Shown: positions 1-8,555 of the stretch, in pieces | Numbering within the stretch: position 1 is the first letter of the stretch | How the letters are laid out: the number at the start of each line of letters is the position of its first letter | Assembly (NCBI RefSeq): GCF_050589645.1 | Contig: NZ_JBNGOQ010000001.1 | Location: 1,054,001 to 1,118,000, forward strand | Length of the DNA stretch: 64,000 bases | Source of the DNA: JBNGOQ01 sp050589645 | GTDB lineage: Bacteria; Bacteroidota; Bacteroidia; Flavobacteriales; Flavobacteriaceae | Reading direction: 5' to 3' | Notes under the pieces: generated by a model | Database searches by the model: none | Seen by the model: only the letters and a program-made list of their open reading frames with translations | What the model was told of the DNA's origin: nothing | Position numbers and translations under genes: made by a program

Positions 1-1582
1 GATCAATCTAGAGGTCACCAAAAGTGCCAATATCAATTGGGTAAAGGAGATTTATATAGAACAGGATTTTGATGTGGTGAACGACTCGGTTTTTCTCTTG
101 AAAAGGGATTATATGCTAAGCGATTTCAGCCTGCGGAAAAAGGAAAAGTCCAGGGGCATCTACGGCAAGAGAACCACGGTCTATGACAACTATACCTTCA
201 ATGTTCCCAGGCCCCTGGAATTCTATAAAAATGAAGCCGATCCCTTTGACCCCAGGGTATTCAACAGGGATAGTTTGTTCTGGAAAAGCAGTAGACTGGA
301 AACACTGAACAAGGATGAAAAGGGCATTTATAAGCTTTTGGACACCCTTAAGACCGTACCCAAATTCAAAACCTATTACAATATTGTGAGTATCCTGAAT
401 TCGGGCTATGTGGAAATTGATAAATGGAATCTGGATCTTGGGGATATCTACAGCGTGTTTGGATTCAATGATGCCGAGGGCATTCGCGTACGGGGCGGTG
501 CTAGGACCTATTTCGGGCAAAACGACCCCTGGCGCTTGGAAGGGTATATGGCCTACGGCTTTGATGACCGAAAATTTAAGCACGGTTTTTCCGCCAAGTT
601 TCTTTTGGACCGGAAAACCCGCTTGATTCTTTCTGGCGGGAATAGGAGGGATATAGAACAGTTAGGGTTGAGCCTAACCGCTACAAACGACGTTTTAGGT
701 CGTAGTATAGCTTCTTCTTCCGTACTTACCGTAGGGGCCAATGACCGGCTTACCAACATCAATCTCAGCACCTTTAATGTAGAAGTGGAACCCCTTACCA
801 ATTTTAGGATACGTATTGGCAGTTCGTTCCGCACCCTGAGCTCGGCGCTGCCCGATGCCTTTAACCTGGATTATGTGGATCCCACATCCCCCACCGGCAT
901 TTCTTCGGAAGTGGAGCAGTTCGATATCAACACCATCTTGGTCTACACACCTGGGAAGCGAACCATTGGCTACGGTGTGGAGCGCATAAACATCAACGAC
1001 AATTTTAGCACCCTCTTGTTAAACTATACCAAGGGTATAGAGGGTTTTCTGGGCAGTGATTTTGATTACGAAAGAGTACAGTTTTCCTATACGCAACCCT
1101 GGCAGATTGGAGGCTTTGGAAGACTACTGAGCACGGTTGAGGTAGGCAAGACCTTTGGTGAGGTCCCGCTAAGCCTTTTAAATGTAATCCCTGGCAATCA
1201 GACCCTATTCTCACTCTACAATACCTTCCCGAACCTCGATTTTTATGAATTCGTTACGGATACTTACGCTTCCGCGCACCTGGAACATAATTTCAACGGC
1301 AGGCTTTTCTCCCGAATTCCCTTCCTGCGAAAACTTAATCTCAGGGAAATCGTTGGTCTTAGGGGCGCTTGGGGCCAACTCTCGGATGAAAACATTGCTT
1401 TGAACAGTCCTACCAACATTCCTCTTATCGCTCCGGAAAACCAGATATACTGGGAGTATTCCTTTGGGGTGGGCAATATCTTTAAGATTTTGAGGATAGA
1501 TTTTAACTTTCGGGGCAATTATTTGGACAATCCCAATGCCAGGCCTTTTAGCGTAACCGGTTCCTTCGGGTTTAGTTTTTGA
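1..1582 (+). CDS. DUF5686 family outer membrane protein, 5' truncated
   Basis: The reading frame is open from base 2 at the window edge, so the true start lies upstream and only about the last 527 residues are present. Residues at the edge (NINWVKEIYIEQDFD) and the later alternation of short hydrophobic strands, ending in Phe (GSFGFSF), are typical of DUF5686 proteins, large outer membrane barrels of Bacteroidetes that usually carry an N-terminal carboxypeptidase-regulatory-like domain; that domain would be outside the window. The C-terminal aromatic residue fits insertion by the Bam machinery. Function is unknown. A near-perfect palindrome overlaps its stop codon. The family call is from recalled resemblance, the barrel nature from the strand pattern. 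Confidence 0.8.
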   Translation, partial: INLEVTKSANINWVKEIYIEQDFDVVNDSVFLLKRDYMLSDFSLRKKEKSRGIYGKRTTVYDNYTFNVPRPLEFYKNEADPFDPRVFNRDSLFWKSSRLETLNKDEKGIYKLLDTLKTVPKFKTYYNIVSILNSGYVEIDKWNLDLGDIYSVFGFNDAEGIRVRGGARTYFGQNDPWRLEGYMAYGFDDRKFKHGFSAKFLLDRKTRLILSGGNRRDIEQLGLSLTATNDVLGRSIASSSVLTVGANDRLTNINLSTFNVEVEPLTNFRIRIGSSFRTLSSALPDAFNLDYVDPTSPTGISSEVEQFDINTILVYTPGKRTIGYGVERININDNFSTLLLNYTKGIEGFLGSDFDYERVQFSYTQPWQIGGFGRLLSTVEVGKTFGEVPLSLLNVIPGNQTLFSLYNTFPNLDFYEFVTDTYASAHLEHNFNGRLFSRIPFLRKLNLREIVGLRGAWGQLSDENIALNSPTNIPLIAPENQIYWEYSFGVGNIFKILRIDFNFRGNYLDNPNARPFSVTGSFGFSF

Positions 1583-1600
1583 TGCCTTAGCTATGGCATC
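1581..1600 (+). terminator. hairpin at the end of the DUF5686 gene
   Basis: GATGCC pairs with GGCATC around an almost palindromic centre, starting inside the stop codon. There is no T-run after it, so it is a weak or Rho-assisted terminator or an mRNA 3' end stabiliser at best. Confidence 0.35.
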
Positions 1601-1614
1601 AGCCCAATTTCAAG

Positions 1615-1622
1615 TATCTTTG
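1615..1622 (+). promoter_or_regulatory. promoter -7 box for ppa
   Basis: TATCTTTG is an exact match to the Bacteroidetes -7 consensus TAnnTTTG, 20 bases before the ppa start codon. No clear -33 TTG is present at the expected distance. Confidence 0.5.
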
Positions 1623-1642
1623 CCCACCTAATAAGACGAATT

Positions 1643-2170
1643 ATGACGGCACAAGAAATCACCTCCTTTGATGTTTTGATTGAAATTCCCAAGGGCAGTA
1701 GAAATAAATACGAATACGATTTTGAACTGAAAAAGATACGGTACGATCGGATGATATTTTCTTCCATGATGTATCCGGCAGATTACGGTTTTGTTCCAGA
1801 GACCCTAGCCTTGGACGGCGACCCGCTGGATGTTTTGGTGCTGGTCACAGAGCCTACCTTTCCGGGCTGTGTTATGGAGGTTAAACCCATTGGGGTTTTC
1901 CATATGGCCGATGAAAAAGGCCCAGATGAAAAGGTGATCTGTGTACCCATTTCCGATCCTATATCCAATAGGGTGAGCGATCTAAACGAACTGAACCCGC
2001 ACCTCATAAAGGAAATAGAGCACTTTTTTAAGGTCTACAAGGACCTTGAAAAGAAAAAAGTAGCCGTTGGTGGGTGGGGAAATGTGGCCGAAGCCAAAGA
2101 GATTGTGGCCAAATGCATCAATCGGTTTTCGAAAAGCGACGTTCCCAAGAAAGAAGTGAGCATCAAGTAA
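1643..2170 (+). CDS. ppa: inorganic pyrophosphatase (soluble, family I)
   Basis: Hydrolyses cytoplasmic pyrophosphate to phosphate, pulling nucleotide polymerisation and activation reactions forward. The 175-residue length is normal for a prokaryotic family I enzyme. Key motifs are EIPKGSRNKYEYD near residue 14, YPADYGFVPET near residue 48, and the metal-binding signature DGDPLDVLV near residue 63, which carries the Asp cluster that holds the Mg ions. It lies upstream of the membrane pyrophosphatase on the same strand but is separated from it by a strong terminator and a new promoter, so the two pyrophosphate-consuming enzymes appear to be transcribed separately. Identification is firm. Confidence 0.96.
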   Translation: MTAQEITSFDVLIEIPKGSRNKYEYDFELKKIRYDRMIFSSMMYPADYGFVPETLALDGDPLDVLVLVTEPTFPGCVMEVKPIGVFHMADEKGPDEKVICVPISDPISNRVSDLNELNPHLIKEIEHFFKVYKDLEKKKVAVGGWGNVAEAKEIVAKCINRFSKSDVPKKEVSIK

Positions 2171-2191
2171 ATGTGGCATTTCAAGGCTGGT

Positions 2192-2228
2192 AAAAAAAGC
2201 AATATCCGCATGTGATATTGCTTTTTTT
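2192..2228 (+). terminator. intrinsic terminator after ppa
   Basis: A GCAATATC/GATATTGC stem, extended by seven A-T pairs, closes a seven-base loop and ends in a run of seven T. This is a textbook Rho-independent terminator. Confidence 0.9.
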
Positions 2229-2245
2229 ATTCTGTATGATTTCAC

Positions 2246-2253
2246 TACTTTTG
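2246..2253 (+). promoter_or_regulatory. promoter -7 box for hppA
   Basis: TACTTTTG matches TAnnTTTG exactly, 28 bases before the hppA start. A TTG at 2218-2220 could serve as the -33 element, although the 25-base spacing is long and the TTG lies in the terminator stem. Confidence 0.5.
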
Positions 2254-2281
2254 CCCAGCTAAATAATTAACAGAAGAACAT

Positions 2282-4555
2282 ATGGAATCCAATATTATTT
2301 TTGTGCCAATAGGATTGGCAGTTTTAGGCCTTCTTTTTATGATCGTAAAAATGGCCTGGGTAAAAAAGCAGCCTGCTGGCAGTGAAAAAATGCAAGGTAT
2401 CTCCAAGGCGATCAAAGAAGGTGCATTGGCCTTTCTAAGTGCGGAATACCGCCTACTTGCCGTCTTTGTAGTGATTGCTTCCGTAGCCTTGGGCGCTATC
2501 TCCTATTTTGTGCCCACTACCCATTGGATTATCATCGTGGCCTTTATTCTGGGGGCCATTTTTTCTGCCCTTGCCGGTAATATAGGCATGCGCATCGCCA
2601 CAGAAGCCAATGCCAGAACTGCCGAAGCGGCCAAAACAAGTCTTCCTCAGGCGCTAAAAGTGTCTTTTGGAGGGGGAACCGTTATGGGATTGGGTGTAGC
2701 AAGTTTGGCAGTATTGGGACTAAGCCTATTGTTCTTTATTTTCATTAAAATGTTCATTACGGGAGACGCTTCCTTTTATGTTGAAATGACCATTGCACTA
2801 GAAGCACTGGCCGGATTTTCATTGGGAGCGGAATCCATAGCCCTATTCGCCCGTGTAGGTGGAGGAATCTATACCAAAGCGGCCGATGTAGGGGCCGACC
2901 TTGTTGGGAAAGTAGAAGCCGGTATTCCTGAGGACGATCCCCGTAACCCGGCCACCATTGCTGACAACGTGGGCGATAATGTAGGGGATGTAGCAGGAAT
3001 GGGTGCCGACCTTTTTGGCTCTTATGTCGCCACCGTCCTGGCTTCCATGGTGTTGGGGAACTATCTGATAAAGGATATGTCGGCCACCACACAATTCACG
3101 GATGCTTTTAACAATATGGGCCCTGTGCTCTTGCCCATTGTTATTGCCGGTGTGGGTATATTGGCCTCCATACTCGGTACCTTTTTGGTAAAAATATCCA
3201 GTAACAGCGCTAAAGAAGCCCAAGTACAAAGGGCATTGGATACCGGAAACTGGGCATCCATCCTATTGACCCTAGTGGCCAGCTGGTTTTTGATCGATTG
3301 GATGTTGCCGGAAACCATGAGCATGAAGTTTTTTGGTGAAGGGTATCGGGATATTGCCGCTACCAATGTTTTTGGAGCGGCCTGTATCGGATTGGCCGTA
3401 GGCGCCTTAATATCTGTGGTAACTTCATATTACACCAGTTTAGGAAAAAAACCCGTATTGGATATCGTAAAAAACAGCTCAACCGGAGCGGCTACGAACA
3501 TCATCGCTGGTCTCGCCGTTGGGATGAAATCTACCTTTGCATCGGTAATACTCTTTGCCGCCGCAATCTATGGATCTTACGCCTTGGCCGGATTTTACGG
3601 TGTGGCCCTTGCGGCGTCGGCCATGATGGCCACCACGGCCATGCAATTGGCCATAGATGCCTTTGGCCCAATTGCCGATAACGCAGGCGGAGTTGCAGAA
3701 ATGAGTGAATTGGACCCTGAGGTACGTGAACGTACTGATATTTTGGACTCCGTAGGCAATACAACGGCTGCGGTTGGCAAAGGTTTCGCCATTGCCTCAG
3801 CTGCCTTGACCGCCCTGGCCCTGTTTGCCGCCTATGTGACCTTTACAGGAATCGATGGCATAAACATATTTAAGGCAGACGTACTGGCCATGCTATTTGT
3901 AGGTGGGATGATCCCAGTGGTCTTTTCGGCATTGGCCATGCAGTCCGTGGGCAAGGCCGCCATGGAAATGGTGCAAGAGGTGCGCAGACAGTTCAAGGAA
4001 ATACCGGGAATTATGGAAGGTACCGGAACACCAGAATATGCAAAATGTGTTGATATTTCCACAAAAGCAGCCTTAAGGGAAATGATATTGCCAGGACTGA
4101 TTACCATTATTACCCCAATTATCATTGGCTTGGTCTTTGGGGCAGAACCTTTGGGAGGTTATATGGCAGGGGTATGCGTATCCGGTGTCATGTGGGCCAT
4201 TTTCCAGAACAATGCAGGGGGTGCCTGGGACAATGCCAAAAAATCCTTTGAGGCCGGTGTCGAAATCAATGGTGAAATGACCTATAAAGGCTCTGATGCC
4301 CATAAAGCTGCAGTAACAGGTGATACCGTTGGCGATCCATTTAAGGATACTTCAGGACCCTCTATGAACATTCTGATCAAACTTACTTGTTTGGTAGGTC
4401 TGGTCATCGCCCCAATTTTGGGAGGACATACCGAGGACGAAACAGGAACGGCCGAAAATGCCACTGAGAAAATCCAACTAGAAACCAAAATACAGCATTC
4501 CGAAACGGAAGATACTACCATCAGCTATGCTGCCGCGATGGAGGAAAGGAAATAA
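2282..4555 (+). CDS. hppA: membrane-bound ion-pumping pyrophosphatase
   Basis: An integral membrane enzyme that couples pyrophosphate hydrolysis to export of H+ and/or Na+. At 757 residues with many hydrophobic segments it has family length. The substrate-binding stretch KAADVGADLVGKVEAG (near residue 200) and the Asp-rich ADNVGDNVGDVAGMGADL are present, as is DNAGGVAEMSELDPEVRERT. At residues 492-500 the sequence is GNTTAAVGK; Ala and Gly at the two diagnostic positions (496 and 499) mark the K+-dependent subclass, since K+-independent pumps have Lys and Thr. Whether it moves Na+, H+ or both cannot be read safely. The C-terminus carries an extra acidic, Thr/Glu-rich tail of about 45 residues after the last membrane segment. 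Confidence 0.95.
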   Translation: MESNIIFVPIGLAVLGLLFMIVKMAWVKKQPAGSEKMQGISKAIKEGALAFLSAEYRLLAVFVVIASVALGAISYFVPTTHWIIIVAFILGAIFSALAGNIGMRIATEANARTAEAAKTSLPQALKVSFGGGTVMGLGVASLAVLGLSLLFFIFIKMFITGDASFYVEMTIALEALAGFSLGAESIALFARVGGGIYTKAADVGADLVGKVEAGIPEDDPRNPATIADNVGDNVGDVAGMGADLFGSYVATVLASMVLGNYLIKDMSATTQFTDAFNNMGPVLLPIVIAGVGILASILGTFLVKISSNSAKEAQVQRALDTGNWASILLTLVASWFLIDWMLPETMSMKFFGEGYRDIAATNVFGAACIGLAVGALISVVTSYYTSLGKKPVLDIVKNSSTGAATNIIAGLAVGMKSTFASVILFAAAIYGSYALAGFYGVALAASAMMATTAMQLAIDAFGPIADNAGGVAEMSELDPEVRERTDILDSVGNTTAAVGKGFAIASAALTALALFAAYVTFTGIDGINIFKADVLAMLFVGGMIPVVFSALAMQSVGKAAMEMVQEVRRQFKEIPGIMEGTGTPEYAKCVDISTKAALREMILPGLITIITPIIIGLVFGAEPLGGYMAGVCVSGVMWAIFQNNAGGAWDNAKKSFEAGVEINGEMTYKGSDAHKAAVTGDTVGDPFKDTSGPSMNILIKLTCLVGLVIAPILGGHTEDETGTAENATEKIQLETKIQHSETEDTTISYAAAMEERK

Positions 4556-4575
4556 GGAAACAACAAACTTTTTGG

Positions 4576-4608
4576 AAAGGGAGCTATGGCAACATGGGCT
4601 CCCTTTTT
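4576..4608 (+). terminator. intrinsic terminator after hppA
   Basis: AAAGGGAGC at 4576-4584 pairs with GCTCCCTTT at 4598-4606 and is followed by T residues. The A-tract on the left side means it could also work for the convergent kinase gene. Confidence 0.85.
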
Positions 4609-4702
4609 CTATGTATAAAAATTAGGACATAGTAGGGACCAATGCCTAATGGAATAAAAAGAAAAAACTACGGAAAACCCACCGTTTAAGCCAGGAGGGG
4701 AA

Positions 4703-5317
4703 TTAAAAAAGGCCGTTGATTTCGGCGTCGATCTTGTTGATGACTTCCCCTAGGTGTTCGGGATTGTCCACAAAATCCAGGCGGTCCACATCAATGACCA
4801 ACAGATTGCCTTTTTCATAACCGTGTACCCAGGCTTCGTAACGTTCGTTCAGCCTGCTCAAATAATCTATGGAAATCGTATTTTCATACTCCCTACCACG
4901 TTTGTGGATCTGGCTTACCAGATTGGGAATGGAACTTCTGAGGTAGATGAGCAGATCGGGAGGTTGAACCAAACTCTCCATCAGGTCAAAAAGACTGGAA
5001 TAGTTGTTAAAATCCCGATTGGTCATAAGTCCCATGGCATGTAAGTTGGGCGCAAAGATATGGGCGTCCTCATAAATGGTCCTGTCCTGGATAATATTCT
5101 TGCCACTTTCGCGTATCTGCAGGATTTGCCGGTACCTACTGTTAAGGAAGTAAATTTGGAGATTAAAACTCCAGCGTTCCATTTGGTTATAAAAATCATC
5201 CAAATAGGGATTGTCAACAACATCCTCAAAATGGGCCTCCCATTTGTAGTGTTTGGCAAGCAATTTGGTCAAAGTGGTTTTTCCGGCTCCTATATTTCCA
5301 GCAACGGCAATATGCAT
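4703..5317 (-). CDS. deoxynucleoside kinase
   Basis: Phosphorylates deoxynucleosides (deoxyadenosine/deoxyguanosine kinase-like group) for salvage into dNTPs. The 204-residue protein starts with MHIAVAGNIGAGKTT, a P-loop at residues 7-14. It has the DRTIYED motif near residue 88, with the Asp-Arg pair that contacts the substrate sugar and base region, and the RGREYE lid segment near residue 150 that closes over the phosphates. Base preference cannot be decided from sequence. It is convergent with hppA and divergent from metK; its upstream region shares the 5318-5630 gap with the metK riboswitch. Confidence 0.9.
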   Translation of the reverse strand: MHIAVAGNIGAGKTTLTKLLAKHYKWEAHFEDVVDNPYLDDFYNQMERWSFNLQIYFLNSRYRQILQIRESGKNIIQDRTIYEDAHIFAPNLHAMGLMTNRDFNNYSSLFDLMESLVQPPDLLIYLRSSIPNLVSQIHKRGREYENTISIDYLSRLNERYEAWVHGYEKGNLLVIDVDRLDFVDNPEHLGEVINKIDAEINGLF

Positions 5318-5434
5318 ATGGTACTATTAATTGTTGGTCGGTATCAAATTTTGGTTGGGCGTACAATATACAAGTATCTGGTGTAAGAGAAAAAAATAGT
5401 TGTTGAAATACCACGAACAAATTCTTTTTTTTGA

Positions 5435-5465
5435 TTTTGATTTCTTTGATAAATATGTACTTTTG
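5435..5465 (+). promoter_or_regulatory. promoter of metK and its SAM-II leader
   Basis: TTTTG at 5435-5439, an 18-base spacer and TACTTTTG at 5458-5465 give a full Bacteroidetes promoter. It predicts transcription start near 5472, just before the riboswitch aptamer. Confidence 0.75.
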
Positions 5466-5478
5466 TGCACCAATTGTG

Positions 5479-5552
5479 TAGAGGATGGATTTGACTGATT
5501 GCAACCTCTTTGGCCCGGGCATGAACAGGGAACCAAAAAATGCTAAAGCAGT
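5479..5552 (+). ncRNA. SAM-II type riboswitch with an enlarged loop, upstream of metK
   Basis: AGAGG at 5480-5484 pairs with CCTCT at 5505-5509. Between them is GATTTGACTGATTGCAA, matching the conserved SAM-II core (GATTT...ATTGCAA), and downstream TGCTAAAGC at 5541-5549 matches the conserved 3' pseudoknot strand GCTAAA. The linker between the helix and the 3' strand (5510-5540) is about 31 bases, longer than in the minimal alphaproteobacterial element, and may hold a small hairpin (GGCCC/GGGAACC). Long-loop SAM-II variants are known from Bacteroidetes. The aptamer ends about 78 bases before the metK start, so how it blocks expression is not evident. It should sense SAM, the product of the gene it precedes. 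Confidence 0.8.
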
Positions 5553-5630
5553 TACTACAGAATATATCCATACTAGTAAACTTCTTTAAATTTTTTCGTC
5601 AAATCCCTCAACACTAAAGAACAGTGGTAT

Positions 5631-6887
5631 ATGGCATATTTATTTACTTCGGAGTCTGTGAGCGAAGGACATCCCGATAAAATTGCGGACCAGATAAGCG
5701 ATGCCTTATTGGATAATTTTCTGGCATTTGATCCGGAAAGCAAGGTAGCTTGTGAAACCTTGGTCACCACAGGCCAGGTGGTGTTGGCCGGTGAAGTTAA
5801 GAGTGCCACCTATTTGGATGTTCAGCAGATTACCAGGGAAGTAATCAACAATATTGGGTACACCAAAGGCGAATATCAGTTTAGCGGGGATTCCTGTGGC
5901 ATAATTTCCTTGATCCATGAGCAGTCACAAGATATCAACCAGGGTGTGGACAGAGGTGCCAAGGAAGATCAGGGAGCGGGAGACCAGGGTATGATGTTCG
6001 GGTATGCCACCAAGGAAACAGAGAACTATATGCCCTTGGCCCTTGATATTTCCCATAAAATATTGCAAGGGCTGGCCGACTTGCGAAGGGCGCAGGATCA
6101 AATCGATTATTTAAGACCAGATGCCAAGGCCCAGGTAACCATTGAATATTCCGATGATAATGTACCCCAACGCATAGATACCATTGTGGTCTCTACGCAG
6201 CATGACGATTTTGATACTGATGATGCTAAAATGCTCCTGAAAATCAAGGAAGATATCGTGAGTATTCTGATGCCAAAAGTAATTGCCCAATTTCCCGACT
6301 ATGTTCAGCAACTTTTTAATGGCAACATCAAATACCATATTAACCCTACCGGCAAGTTTGTCATTGGCGGTCCCCATGGAGATACTGGCTTAACAGGAAG
6401 AAAAATCATCGTGGATACCTATGGTGGAAAAGGCGCCCATGGCGGAGGAGCCTTTAGCGGAAAGGATCCGAGCAAGGTAGATCGAAGTGCTGCCTATGCC
6501 ACACGCCATGCCGCAAAGAATCTGGTGGCCGCAGGGGTGGCGGACGAAATTTTGGTCCAAGTAAGCTATGCCATTGGCATGGTAGAACCCACCTCTATAT
6601 TTGTGGATACCTATGGAACGGCAAACGTGGAACTCAGCGATGGGGAGATTGCAAAAAAAGTGGCGCAGTTGTTCGATATGCGACCTTTTGCGATTGAGGA
6701 GCGCTTAAAACTTCGAAACCCTATTTATTTGGAATCTGCGGCCTATGGACACATGGGGAAGCAGCCCCAAACGGTCAATAAGGTTTTTGAATCACCCTAT
6801 AACGGAAGGATTGAAAAAGAGGTAGAATTGTTTACCTGGGAGAAGCTCGATGCCGTGGACCAGGTGAAATCGGCTTTCAATTTGTAA
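5631..6887 (+). CDS. metK: S-adenosylmethionine synthetase
   Basis: Makes SAM from methionine and ATP in the cytoplasm. The start gives the standard N-terminus MAYLFTSESVSEGHPDK, whose His-Pro-Asp-Lys group binds ATP and metal. The signature GAGDQGMMFGYA is at residues near 115 and the glycine-rich phosphate loop GGGAFSGKDPSKVDRSAAY near 275. At 418 residues it has the usual length for Bacteroidetes. It is monocistronic as far as visible, controlled by its own promoter and the SAM-II element, and lies directly upstream of the SAM-I-controlled methionine operon. Confidence 0.98.
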   Translation: MAYLFTSESVSEGHPDKIADQISDALLDNFLAFDPESKVACETLVTTGQVVLAGEVKSATYLDVQQITREVINNIGYTKGEYQFSGDSCGIISLIHEQSQDINQGVDRGAKEDQGAGDQGMMFGYATKETENYMPLALDISHKILQGLADLRRAQDQIDYLRPDAKAQVTIEYSDDNVPQRIDTIVVSTQHDDFDTDDAKMLLKIKEDIVSILMPKVIAQFPDYVQQLFNGNIKYHINPTGKFVIGGPHGDTGLTGRKIIVDTYGGKGAHGGGAFSGKDPSKVDRSAAYATRHAAKNLVAAGVADEILVQVSYAIGMVEPTSIFVDTYGTANVELSDGEIAKKVAQLFDMRPFAIEERLKLRNPIYLESAAYGHMGKQPQTVNKVFESPYNGRIEKEVELFTWEKLDAVDQVKSAFNL

Positions 6888-6927
6888 TTTTTCCCAAAAA
6901 GATTAGGAAATTAAAATTTTCCGTAGC

Positions 6928-6935
6928 TATATTTG
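6928..6935 (+). promoter_or_regulatory. promoter -7 box before the first SAM-I riboswitch
   Basis: TATATTTG matches TAnnTTTG exactly and lies 30 bases before the riboswitch. No convincing -33 TTG was found. Confidence 0.55.
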
Positions 6936-6964
6936 TAGCGTTAAAGTTCAAACACATATTGAAT

Positions 6965-7085
6965 GGTTATCAAGAAAGGTGGAGGGAATAGACCCTATGA
7001 AGCCTTAGCAACCCTTTGTTTACCGATAGCTTTCGGGAACGGAGAAGGTGCTAAATTCTATCCCGACATATGGGAATAGATAACA
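6965..7085 (+). ncRNA. SAM-I riboswitch upstream of metY
   Basis: The conserved SAM-I (S-box) core AAAGGTGGAGGGA and the block GAAGCCTTAGCAACC are present. Helix P1 is GTTATC (6966-6971) with GATAAC (7079-7084), and P4 is formed by TCTATCCC with GGGAATAGA. The element fills most of the 318-base gap between metK and metY and should shut the methionine operon when SAM is abundant. It is a different SAM aptamer class from the one before metK. Confidence 0.95.
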
Positions 7086-7091
7086 TATCTG

Positions 7092-7120
7092 AATTACCTC
7101 CGTAATTTTTCTTTCTTTTT
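7092..7120 (+). terminator. terminator-like expression platform of the first SAM-I riboswitch
   Basis: AATTAC pairs with GTAATT around CTCC and is followed by a T-rich stretch, seven bases after P1. The stem is A-T rich, so its strength is uncertain; the competing antiterminator pairing was not resolved. Confidence 0.5.
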
Positions 7121-7205
7121 AACTTTTTGATTATACCTGTTGCAGCCGTTGCATTGAGGGTTTGACTTTGTATTTAAGGAATTGTGAAATTAAAAAACAA
7201 AAGTC

Positions 7206-8498
7206 ATGAGTGATCAGAAATTTTCTACCAATGCGTTGCATGCAGGCCACGATACTACCTTAAATGGTGGAACACGGGCAGTGCCCATATACCAAAGTAC
7301 GGCCTATGTGTTCGACAGTGCGGATCATGCCGCCAATTTATTTTCCTTGGCGGAAACCGGAAATATATATACCAGGATCAACAACCCCACCAATGATATA
7401 TTGGAACAACGCTTAGCTGCTCTGGAAGGCGGTATTGCCTCTGTGGTCACTTCCTCGGGTACGGCGGCGACCGCTACAGCACTTTTGGTGTTGTTGAAGG
7501 CGGGGGATCATATTGTGGCTTCCAATAGCTTGTACGGCGGAACCTACAATCTGTTGAGCGTTACCCTGCCCCGTTTGGGAATTACCACCACCTTTGTAGA
7601 TCCTTCCGACCCCTCAAATTTTAGCAAGGCCGTTCAGGACAACACCAGGGCCTTTTTTGTGGAAGCGTTGGGAAATCCGAAACTGGATGTGCTGGACCTC
7701 AAGGCAATTTCCACGGAAGCCGTAATAGCAGAAGTTCCCTTTATAGTGGACAATACGGTGGCCAGCCCGGCACTTTTGAACCCTATAGCCCATGGCGCCA
7801 ATATTGTGATACATTCGCTTACCAAGTACATCAATGGGAACGGAACGGCCCTAGGTGGAGCGGTCATTGATGCAGGCACCTTTAATTGGGCCAATGGAAA
7901 GTTCCCGGAGTTTACGGAACCCTCCCCTGGGTATCATGGGCTAGTGTACCACGAAGCCCTGGGCCCTGCGGCCTTTATTGCCAAGGTACGGATAGAAGGT
8001 CTACGGGACTATGGTGCATGTCTTAGTCCGTTCAATACCTTCCAAATTATACAAGGTCTGGAAACTTTGGAGGTACGGATGAAAAGGCACAGCGAGAACG
8101 CCCTGGAACTGGCAAAATGGTTACAGACCAAGGAGGAAGTGACCTGGGTAAATTACCCGGGACTGGAATCCAGTAAATATAATGCCCTGGCCAAGAAGTA
8201 TCTGCCCCATGGGCAAAGCAGCCTGGTGACCTTTGGAGTGAAAGGCGGTTTTGAATCGGCCAAAAAAATCGCGGATGAAACCAAGATATTCTCGCTCCTG
8301 GCCAATATAGGCGATACCAAATCCTTGATTATCCATCCGGCCAGCACCACCCACCAGCAACTGGATGAGGCGGCTCAAGAGTCTACCGGAGTTACACAGG
8401 ATCTGATACGTTTGTCCGTAGGGCTGGAGAACTTGGATGATTTAAAGGCCGATCTGGAACAGGCTTTTGCCTTAATTGATAAATCCGTACTGGCCTAA
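7206..8498 (+). CDS. metY: O-acetylhomoserine sulfhydrylase (MetY-type)
   Basis: PLP enzyme that joins sulfide to O-acetylhomoserine to make homocysteine. It has 430 residues, the longer MetY-type length. The Cys/Met-metabolism PLP family features are all there: YTRINNPTNDILEQRLA near residue 55, GGIASVVTSSGTAA near 75, and the PLP-binding lysine K207 in IHSLTKYINGNGT. The substrate is made by the next gene, which contains a homoserine acetyltransferase domain, and sulfide comes from the sulfite reductase operon further on. Expression is under the SAM-I riboswitch. A second family member (metZ-like) closes the same operon. Confidence 0.93.
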   Translation: MSDQKFSTNALHAGHDTTLNGGTRAVPIYQSTAYVFDSADHAANLFSLAETGNIYTRINNPTNDILEQRLAALEGGIASVVTSSGTAATATALLVLLKAGDHIVASNSLYGGTYNLLSVTLPRLGITTTFVDPSDPSNFSKAVQDNTRAFFVEALGNPKLDVLDLKAISTEAVIAEVPFIVDNTVASPALLNPIAHGANIVIHSLTKYINGNGTALGGAVIDAGTFNWANGKFPEFTEPSPGYHGLVYHEALGPAAFIAKVRIEGLRDYGACLSPFNTFQIIQGLETLEVRMKRHSENALELAKWLQTKEEVTWVNYPGLESSKYNALAKKYLPHGQSSLVTFGVKGGFESAKKIADETKIFSLLANIGDTKSLIIHPASTTHQQLDEAAQESTGVTQDLIRLSVGLENLDDLKADLEQAFALIDKSVLA

Positions 8499-8535
8499 GC
8501 CAGTGCCACACCCGTACGTGAGGTACGGAATTTTT
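8490..8535 (+). terminator. two hairpins between metY and the metX fusion gene
   Basis: CTGGC/GCCAG (8490-8503) overlaps the metY stop codon. CCGTAC (8512-8517) pairs with GTACGG (8523-8528) and is followed by AATTTTT, a terminator-like layout 20 bases before the next start. It may reduce readthrough into the fusion gene or be a processing site. Confidence 0.45.
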
Positions 8536-8555
8536 ATGACCGTTTTGAGGAATCT

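Noticed and set aside
116..583. Long minus-strand open frame inside the DUF5686 gene, and similar shadow frames elsewhere
   Set aside because: They overlap well-supported genes, lack family features, and follow from codon bias on the opposite strand.
5485..5589. A 34-codon reading frame beginning MDLTDCNLFGPG upstream of metK
   Set aside because: It lies over the conserved bases of the SAM-II riboswitch; the conserved RNA core forces these codons, and the frame continues into the long loop by chance. I do not consider it a real peptide gene, though translation cannot be excluded.
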